Shown: positions 57,530 through 64,000 of the stretch, piece by piece
How the letters are laid out: every line of letters starts with the position of its first letter
Numbering within the stretch: the first letter of the stretch is position 1
Source: Diplonema japonicum
Lineage: Eukaryota; Euglenozoa; Diplonemea; Diplonemida; Diplonemidae
DNA length: 64,000 bases
Assembly (NCBI GenBank): GCA_964019335.1
Contig: OZ025708.1
Location: 379,501-443,500 of the forward strand
Direction of reading: 5' to 3'
Position numbers and translations under genes: made by a program
Notes under the pieces: model-generated
Told to the model about the DNA's origin: nothing
Databases searched by the model: none
The model's input: the letters and a program-made list of their open reading frames with translations, nothing else

Positions 57530-60345
57530 ATGGGCAAGAAAGAAAAGAAGCTGTCCCCCGAAGAGGAAGAGGCCAGGAGGGCGGAGGAGAGAAGGGCCGT
57601 GCAGAACGCGTATCTAGGGATCTACAAGGAAGCGAAGAGCAGGCGCGGTAAGACGTTAGATGACGTGATGAGCCCGAAGGCTGCCGTGTTCCCGATCCCG
57701 AAGCAGCCTTACACGACCACATTGCTAGGGGCACCTTCAGAGATGATCACAAAGATGAACACCTTCAGCCAAAAACAAAAGGAGGCAATCACCGCTGGAA
57801 TGCGGAAAATCAGGTCAGGTGGCACCTGCCACAAGAAGAACGGCCCGGACACCATCTGCGTCACCGCACCAGGCACCCTAGCCGAGGTGTCTGAGGGTGT
57901 GAAGTCATATGTCGAGTCCTTGATGTCTATCTGGCACAAAAAACAAGGCGGCATCCTTGAAGAACTGGAGGCGAACCTCTCCGTGCCTGTTCCCTCCTCC
58001 GACGCAAGGGCGCTCCTCGCGGAAATTGCAGACCGTCTTCATGACACATACCAGGAAGCCTGCGATGGGGAAAGCTGCCTTGAAACCCTTATCATGACCC
58101 TCTACACGATGGACGGCACCGACATCGACAGGATGCTCTCCTACCCCAACGTCCCTCCCCCTTACAGGGCGGACTTCCAGTCGGTTCGAGACGCATGGAC
58201 AGACTACACCCCCAAAAACCCCACCATCCACGCTGAGATCCTCCATGCCTGTTCAGAGCTTTACTCAGACCCTTGTAACCCCAAGTCCATGCAGGCCGCC
58301 AGTAAGTGGATCCGTTTCATCGGCATCCTGATGGGGCTCTCTGAAGGTCGGCCTTCTGAGAAGCTCTACAAAGGCGTATGGGGTGCTGAAATTGATGTTA
58401 ACCTTCTGAAGAACACCCACATCGGCTGGGTCACACCGCTGTCCGTCTCCTCCAGCGAGAGGGTGGCCGAGGACTTCAGCGACGGCAGTTCCGGCACAGG
58501 TATCGTTTTCACCTTCATGGCAAAGGAAGGCGTCCCACTGTATACTGTAAGCCAGTACCCTGACGAGCAGGAGATACTGCTGCCTCTGGGCAGTGTCTTG
58601 AAGGTTGTCTCCGTGACGCCCAGCGGGAACGACACCTCGTCGGTGGTCAACACGGAGGTCGTTTCGTGCTTGTCGTCGCTCTCGAACGAGGTGCAGCTCT
58701 TCCAGTCTCAGGCCATCGCGGACGCAAGGATCGCAGGCGAATGGCTGTCGCAGCTGGCTGCACTACGTGGTGATGACGACAATGCAAGCAATAAGCTGCA
58801 GTCGAGCGACAGCAGTGCAGAGGAGTCGGAAGACGACGGCGGGTTTCTAACCCAGAACGAGATCAAGCTGCTGGACAGCATATCATCTGTAAACATGGAA
58901 GGCGGGGGGAAGGGGAAGTTCCCAGTAAAGCTGACCCCAGTGCCGCAAGACTTCTCCTGCAACATGCCCGACGAAGAGTCTTGCAAGGCATTGCTCCTCA
59001 GGCTGCGCGAGGAGTACATGAGCAAGAAGGGCGATGCTGTCGACGAGCTAGTCACGAACCTCAGAAGCCAGCACCAGCGGGGCACCGCTGACCACAAACG
59101 CGAGGGGCTGCAAAGGCTCTCCGTTATGGCGAAGCTGCTTCACGACAGGAGCAAGACGCACTTCCCAGACAGCAGCTGCGTCGACAGCCTTGTGATGTGG
59201 CTGTACACCTCCCACGGCGTCAACATTGATGCCATGATGGGCTTCGAGGCACCTGTCTTCCCGGTCAACCCAGATGACCCCAACTATGACAATCTACTTG
59301 CCAAGTGGGAGGAGTACATCAAGGAGTACAGAACAGAGGACTACTCACCAGACCAGAGGACGAGGAACGGCGCTATATTCTGCGACATCAACTGGGCGTT
59401 GCGCATAGAGGGGGCACCGAAGAAGAACGGGAAAGGGAACCCCAAGGCGACCCTGATCATCAGAAAATGGTGCAAGTTCATCAGCACCCTGCTGAACATC
59501 CTGAGCAGGTCGTTCCAAGAAATGGAGCAACCTCTTTACAGAGGGTTCGGGGGGCAGAGCGACAGCATGTTCAGCTACTTAATGAAGCAGGCTCCAGGCG
59601 CGAAACTATACTGGCCCGCTGTGTCGTCATGCGCGCACAACAGGGATGTGGCTGTATCATACGTCGATGGGAGTGCTGCCAATGCACAGACTATGTCAGG
59701 GTACGCACTGCTATTCGAGATAAAGGGAGCAAGCTGCGGTGCAGGTCTGGACCACATCAGCCAGTACCCAGGAGAAACAGAACACGCGCTACCAATGACA
59801 GAACTGGTGATCGAGGACACTGCCGTAGAAGAGGAGATCACAGGGAAGCTAAGGGCCGGGGGGGGAACAGGCTCCTGCGGGGTGATACATGTAAAGACAA
59901 GGCCTGGGTTTGTGAAGAAGCACGTGAACGACCTACTCTACTTCGCAAGAGCAGACGCAAGGAGGACGTCTAAGCGTGTCCTGCGCACCTACAACGCTGT
60001 GAGAATGCTCGAGAAGCCCACAGAGCTGATGAAGGCACGAGCAGAGCTTGTCGACGCTGTCGATGACATGGAACTAGACGCGCTGTTCGAGCTGACAGGC
60101 CATGTGCAGCCCATCGTCAAGGAGGTGGTAGAGAATGCCAGGTGGGTGCTTGAACCAGACGGTCGAGAGGTCCACATAGTCAACGACACCCTCGACAGCC
60201 TCGCGAGGAATAAGGGCCCCGCGGCCTTGGTGGAGAAAATCCGATCGTGGACGTTGGACTGCACCAAGCGGAACGACCTCCCCGACGAGACCACCACCAA
60301 GAGACGCCTTCATGGTTTCTGTTCTGGTAAGAAAACAAAGTATGC

Positions 60346-60385
<40 letters not shown>

Positions 60386-60546
60386 CGTACACACACAGGC
60401 CCGAAGCCTTGCGCAGGGAAGCTCCGGAAGCGGAGGACCTTGCAAGATGGGTGCGATGCGTGCATGCTTACGCAGTGCAGCTGATCGAGTGCGTGAGGTC
60501 GAAGAACGTGAAGGGGGCGGTAAAGAAAAAGCAAAGCAAAGCGTAG
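57530..60546 (+). CDS. Tandem-duplicated mono-ADP-ribosyltransferase-like protein
   Basis: 985 residues after removal of intron 60340-60398 (GTATGC...ACAG). Two copies of a ~350-residue module occur (about 75-400 and 480-850). Each has a helical region followed by an R-S-E class ADP-ribosyltransferase fold. The second copy is complete: Arg671 in LYRGFGG, Ser699-Ser700 in WPAVSSCAHN and the ExE pair Glu749/Glu751 in QYPGETEHALP. The first has QYPDEQEILLP (Glu346/Glu348) and TPLSVSSSER, but Lys281 replaces the NAD-binding Arg in LYKGVWG, so it may be impaired. ExE enzymes of this class usually modify arginine using NAD+. There is no signal peptide, pointing to the cytosol or nucleus. The terminal exon, PEALRREAPEAEDLARWVRC.., supports the splice. 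The target is unknown and nothing nearby suggests one. Confidence 0.82.
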
Positions 60547-60716
60547 GAAGCAAAGAGAAAAAAAAAAACTCGTTCTTTTCCAGGAACTGCATTCCCCCCC
60601 CCCCTTTTTTTTAGGTTTAGGCCTTAAATGTCTCTTTTTTTTTTTTTTTTTTTCTTCCCTCCTTAACTTTTTTTTTCCCCATATTTAAAGCACTCAGATC
60701 TACACAAATATAAGTT
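60547..60716. other. Short spacer
   Basis: T- and C-rich spacer ending in ATATTTAAAGCACTCAG (acceptor-like, ends 60697) about 20 nt before the next ATG. Confidence 0.45.
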
Positions 60717-61170
60717 ATGTCCGAACTGGCTAGAAATTCGATTTTGAACTTCTGGGTGACGGTTAACGAGGGGGAATACGATAAGGTAGCGGACTGCTTC
60801 AGTGAAGGGTGCATCGTGAAATTCCCTGGGTGGGAAAAGGTGTACAAAGGGAAGGACAGCTGCGCCGGGTTTTTCAAAAAGTTTATCTTGGAGAAGAACG
60901 TCACTCACACAGAGCTGTCCTTCTTCCAAGGATACCACCCTGGGGGCGAAGACGATGGGTCTCAGAACAGCATTGTGAACTGGATCCAAGAGGAGGGCGT
61001 TGCCAAGAACGACGCACAATACACAATCAGCTACTCTGCGAAATTCGATGTTTGCAAGGTATAAAAAAAAAAAAATTAAAAAAAAAAAAAATTCCTCCGC
61101 ACAGGCTGGCACCATCTCAAGTGTTGATCTCATCATGGACGAGAATATGATAACGCAAGTATTTGGGTGA
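60717..61170 (+). CDS. NTF2/SnoaL-like small protein
   Basis: A 135-residue protein after removal of intron 61059-61104 (GTATAA...ACAG), which joins AKFDVCK to AGTISSVDLIMDENM. Length and pattern fit the NTF2-like cone fold: an N-terminal helix pair with FWVTVNEGEYDKVADCFSE, then GCIVKFPG and YKGKDSCAGFFKKF, followed by alternating strands. These domains serve as small-molecule enzymes (SnoaL-like), protein-binding folds or ketosteroid-isomerase relatives, and the sequence does not tell which. There is no signal peptide or membrane helix. Confidence 0.7.
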
Positions 61171-61724
61171 AATGGAAGGGAAAAGTCAGGTGATAAAACG
61201 GTTTCTTTTACACATCAATATTCAGAGGTTTTTTTTTGTTTTTGTTTTTTGTTTTTTTGTTTTTTTTTATCTAATCTATTACACTTAGATTCTTGGTTTT
61301 TTCACCGTCAAAGAGTGCGTTTGGTGTCTTTACAAGATTATCTCAAACATCCTCTTTGTCACTGGTCACACACCCCCACCCCCCCCTTTTTTATTGAGAT
61401 TCCTCCTTTCTGTTTCTGTCTGAATAATACAAAAAAAAAAAAGAAAACGCACATAACGAATAGATAATCTAAACTTTTTTTTTTTGAATCTCTATTTTTT
61501 TTTTTTTTTTTTTTTTCTTTTTTTTTTATGTTTACACGCACTTCCCCCCACCCTGCTCCATTCCCTCTCTTCCCTTCACATTAACGAATTAAAAAAAAAA
61601 AAAGCTTTCTCCTTCCCCCCCCCCCCCCCCTCTTTAAAATTTCAAAAAAATGACAAAAAAAAAGGAAAACAGACAAAAAAAAAAGCAAAAAAAATAAAAT
61701 AAAACACTGGCACCGGAATGTGAG
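61171..61724. other. Low-complexity intergenic region
   Basis: T, A and C runs, with ordinary sequence at about 61290-61380. No gene or RNA is recognised. Confidence 0.55.
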
Positions 61725-62930
61725 ATGGCCGGTTCGGGAGTGTGTAAAGAATGGCCCACAGAAGCAAGACGGGACGCATCAGGGAAGCAGATCGGCAGCG
61801 GCCCGCACACACTGACAGCGGAACAACTAACCCTCTTCGAGGAGGCGAAAAAAAAATGTGGGAAGCTCGACGACTCTATGCGGATGAGCGACGACGACCT
61901 TCTGATGCGCTTCTTCATAGGAAGGGACTTCAAGGTGGACCCCGCCGTGCAGGCGGCTCAGGACAGCGTGAAATGGCGGAAAGCTAACAACGTTGAAAAC
62001 ATCTTCGAATGGTCAGAAAAAACCATGCAACGAGACGTAATATTCAAATCACACACCAAAGGTCTGTGTGGGTTCTACGGCTTCGACAACGAGGGCTACC
62101 CCATCTGGTGGGAAAGGCCCAACCAAACAGGCATCGGAGAACTTTTAAAACAATACGGACGCGACGACTGCCTACGCTGGCACGTATGTGTCGTAGAACG
62201 CTGCAGAGAGGTAGCGAAATCCCTTCGAATGGACAGAGTAACCATGGTCCTCGACCTATCAGATGTCACTGGTTCCGTACTGTTCTCAAAGGCCGGGGGT
62301 CTTCTCAAGGCACAGGCGAAACAGGACCAAGAGGTTTACCCCGAATGCCTGCGAAAAATGTACCTAATTAACGCTCCATGGGGCTTCTCCGCAGCGTGGT
62401 CCGCATTAAAACCATTCTTAAACGCAAGAACACAGGATAAAATCACTATTCAAAGCACACGGCAGGACGGAGACCCGTTGTCGCAATACGTATCAAAGGG
62501 GAACATCCCTGTTGACTTTGGAGGCGATGCGGTGGTAGACTGGGATGTTACCAGGATGATCGCAACAAAAGAACGCCGAATATTCAAACCGAAAATATAT
62601 CTTGACAGAATTAAAGAGTTCGAGAAGACTGTTGTCGAACCGAAAGAAGAAGAAGAGGAAGAGGTACCTTTACCACGGCATGTCCACGGGCATCATGGGC
62701 AGGATGGTGATGTGGCGCATACTGATATTCTTTTGACGTGTTTAACTTATGTGTCGGACAATGATGATGTTTCGACGGTGCCTCCTACTCCTCCTCCCAG
62801 GGAGGATGCTCCTGGTTTTGCGTTGCAGGTGGAGGAGAAGTCACAGGCAAAGCATGTTCCTTCGGACGCTTCGAACCCGCAAGACTCTTCCCCTAGCCCT
62901 TCGGGTCAATGTTGTTGTGCTTTGATGTGA
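61725..62930 (+). CDS. Sec14/CRAL-TRIO lipid-binding protein with a CaaX prenylation motif
   Basis: A 401-residue protein. A CRAL-TRIO N-domain (~35-95: LTAEQLTLFEEAKKK, DDDLLMRFFIGRDFKVDPAV) precedes the Sec14 lipid-binding domain (~105-285: GFYGFDNEGYPIWWER, RVTMVLDLSDVTGS, YPECLRKMYLINAPWGFSAA, GNIPVDFGG). Such proteins bind or exchange phosphatidylinositol and phosphatidylcholine and stimulate PI kinases. After an acidic EEEEEE stretch and a disordered Pro/Ser-rich tail, the protein ends GQCCCALM. Its last four residues, CALM, form a farnesylation-type CaaX box, with two more Cys just upstream as possible palmitoylation sites, so membrane anchoring by lipidation is likely. No introns. Confidence 0.92.
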   Translation: MAGSGVCKEWPTEARRDASGKQIGSGPHTLTAEQLTLFEEAKKKCGKLDDSMRMSDDDLLMRFFIGRDFKVDPAVQAAQDSVKWRKANNVENIFEWSEKTMQRDVIFKSHTKGLCGFYGFDNEGYPIWWERPNQTGIGELLKQYGRDDCLRWHVCVVERCREVAKSLRMDRVTMVLDLSDVTGSVLFSKAGGLLKAQAKQDQEVYPECLRKMYLINAPWGFSAAWSALKPFLNARTQDKITIQSTRQDGDPLSQYVSKGNIPVDFGGDAVVDWDVTRMIATKERRIFKPKIYLDRIKEFEKTVVEPKEEEEEEVPLPRHVHGHHGQDGDVAHTDILLTCLTYVSDNDDVSTVPPTPPPREDAPGFALQVEEKSQAKHVPSDASNPQDSSPSPSGQCCCALM

Positions 62931-63145
62931 AAAAAAAAAGGGTAAAAAAACACGTACTGATAACCTATCTGGCACGTTGAGAGGGAAAAAAAAAAAAAAA
63001 AAAAAAAAGCTCTCTCCCCCCCGTCTACCTGTGAACACTGTTCCTATTTATTATGCACGTGCACGTCTTTTTTTTTTTTTTTTTTTTTTTTTTCGTTTGT
63101 CCTTTGCCATTAAAACTTTCCTTTTTGCGGCACGCGCAAAAACAG

Positions 63146-63179
<34 letters not shown>

Positions 63180-63857
63180 AGCTTTTGGCAGAATTTACTA
63201 TTATGGTGTTGTTTCCTCTTTTCTCCGTTTTTTTTTTCTTCTTCTTTCTCAACCCTTGGGGTGCATTTAAGGGTTTTTTAAACCTTAGCCTTTAAAAAAA
63301 AAAGCCTAGTTAGGGGGACAATTGCTCATATATGTACTTGTGTAAGGTGCTAAACACTCTCCGTTCTTTCATCTTCCCTTTTCTCCTTTTTTCTTCTTCT
63401 GGTTACGTTTTTTTTTTTTACATTTTCTTCTGGTAAAGGATATTTCAAGGAAAGGATTGTAGCGGTTTCTTCTTTTTTTTTTATTACGTGTCCTTTAGGC
63501 TGGTCTTGGAAGTTTTTTACCTGAGGAATTTATTCCACCACCTTTTTGGTGACAAAAAAAAAAAAAAAAAAGTGAAAACAATTCGTTTCTTTTCGCCCCT
63601 CTCCCCCCCCTTTTTTTTTCGTTCCCCTCTTATTGCTACCAAAAAAAAAAGTTCTTTATTCCATCAGAAACAAGTAAGGGGGAAAAAAGAAAGAAAAACT
63701 AAGAACGAAAGGAGCCCCCCCCCACCCTCACCATGTTTTTACCATATGTCTGTCTTTTTTTTTTCCCCCCCTTTTTTTTTTCCTGCCGTAGGTTCAAAAG
63801 ATATCAAAAAGGCGATCAACGAAAGAAAGGGGAAAGAAAAAAAAAATAATAATAATA
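62931..63857. other. Low-complexity intergenic region
   Basis: Homopolymer runs with an ordinary island at about 63290-63540. That island has an AATTTATTC stretch beside a small hairpin, weakly reminiscent of a snRNA Sm site, but I cannot identify an snRNA. No reading frame of normal composition. Confidence 0.45.
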
Positions 63858-64000
63858 ATGAAGTTCCACCTGGCTGCGTTCCTAGCGGTGCTAGGAGGGG
63901 TGGCGGGGATCGACAACGGATACGGCCTAACGCCCCCTATGGGGTGGCGATCGTGGAACTGCTACGGAAGAAACGTGAACCAGACGCTGATGGAAACTGT
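63858..64000 (+). CDS. GH27 alpha-galactosidase, N-terminal part (cut by window end)
   Basis: The first 47 codons of a gene running off the right edge. A signal peptide (MKFHLAAFLAVLGGVAG) is followed by NGYGLTPPMGWRSWNCYGRN, the start of the (beta/alpha)8 barrel of family 27 alpha-galactosidases (consensus NGLALTPPMGWNSWN). The protein is expected to be secreted or lysosomal and to remove terminal alpha-galactose. The catalytic Asp residues lie beyond the window. With the GH3 enzyme it is the second secreted glycosidase here. Confidence 0.88.
   Translation, partial: MKFHLAAFLAVLGGVAGIDNGYGLTPPMGWRSWNCYGRNVNQTLMET

Noticed and set aside
57530-60546. Reading the tandem ADP-ribosyltransferase as a secreted toxin
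   Set aside because: There is no signal peptide, translocation domain or neighbouring delivery or immunity gene, and it carries an intron. It looks like a host intracellular enzyme.
1-64000. tRNA, rRNA and major snRNA genes
   Set aside because: I looked for B-box (GGTTCGA-like), U2 and U6 core strings on both strands and found them only by chance inside coding sequence, without matching partners.
1-64000. CRISPR arrays or bacterial operon signals
   Set aside because: No regularly spaced repeats, and introns and eukaryotic families rule out a prokaryotic source.

Overview
The window is nuclear DNA from a eukaryotic microbe (protist). Gene-dense blocks have balanced base composition. They are separated by short spacers built almost entirely of A, T, C and G homopolymers, including a 51-nt T run at 27024-27074, a 19-nt G run at 5057-5075 and a 19-nt C run at 924-942. 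The proteins are plainly eukaryotic: V-ATPase subunit E, a PABPN1-type RNA-binding protein, a ubiquitin E2, an OSBP-related protein, Sec14, an LRRC9-like ciliary protein and a STE-type kinase. I cannot name the species or phylum from sequence alone. The LRRC9 homologue suggests that the lineage has, or once had, cilia.

I find 23 protein genes, and all 23 lie on the + strand. The only recognisable coding on the - strand is decayed mobile-element sequence. This one-way layout over 64 kb resembles the unidirectional gene clusters of lineages that transcribe polycistronically and add spliced leaders, such as dinoflagellates and Euglenozoa, but the window itself contains no proof of trans-splicing.

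By comparing reading frames and protein families I deduced 23 introns in 13 genes. Twenty-two are 34-64 nt long and one is 287 nt. Most begin GTATG (18 of 23), nearly all end CAG or AG after an A or T homopolymer, and 22 of 23 fall in the 3' half of the coding sequence. Several genes appear to stop at a GTA-TGA that is really the 5' end of an intron. Splicing adds a short terminal exon, which in the 4,115-residue giant protein completes a zinc finger.

Layout: 1-8 kb carries cytidine deaminase, a broken tyrosine recombinase with nearby repeats, a TMEM115/rhomboid-like membrane protein and a GH3 glycosidase. 8-24 kb carries a small orphan gene, a secreted parvulin-like PPIase and the giant DUF3638/DUF3645 protein. 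24-38 kb carries a membrane-anchored kinase, a tail-anchored coiled coil, a LINE reverse-transcriptase scrap, an LRRC9-like protein, V-ATPase E, a jacalin-SPRY fusion and a TPR protein. 38-46 kb carries a ubiquitin E2, TcdA, a long coiled coil and a PABPN1-like protein. 46.6-48 kb is a complete but dead piggyBac transposon with intact ends. 48-64 kb carries a multi-pass patatin phospholipase, an RD-repeat coiled-coil PDZ protein, an OSBP-related protein, a tandem ADP-ribosyltransferase, an NTF2/SnoaL-like protein, a prenylated Sec14 protein and the start of a GH27 alpha-galactosidase.

The genes do not form one pathway. Recurrent themes are ubiquitin biology (E2, the giant UBA/zinc-finger protein), lipid transfer and hydrolysis (Sec14, OSBP, patatin) and ADP-ribosylation folds (tandem ART, and possibly the centre of the LRRC9-like protein).
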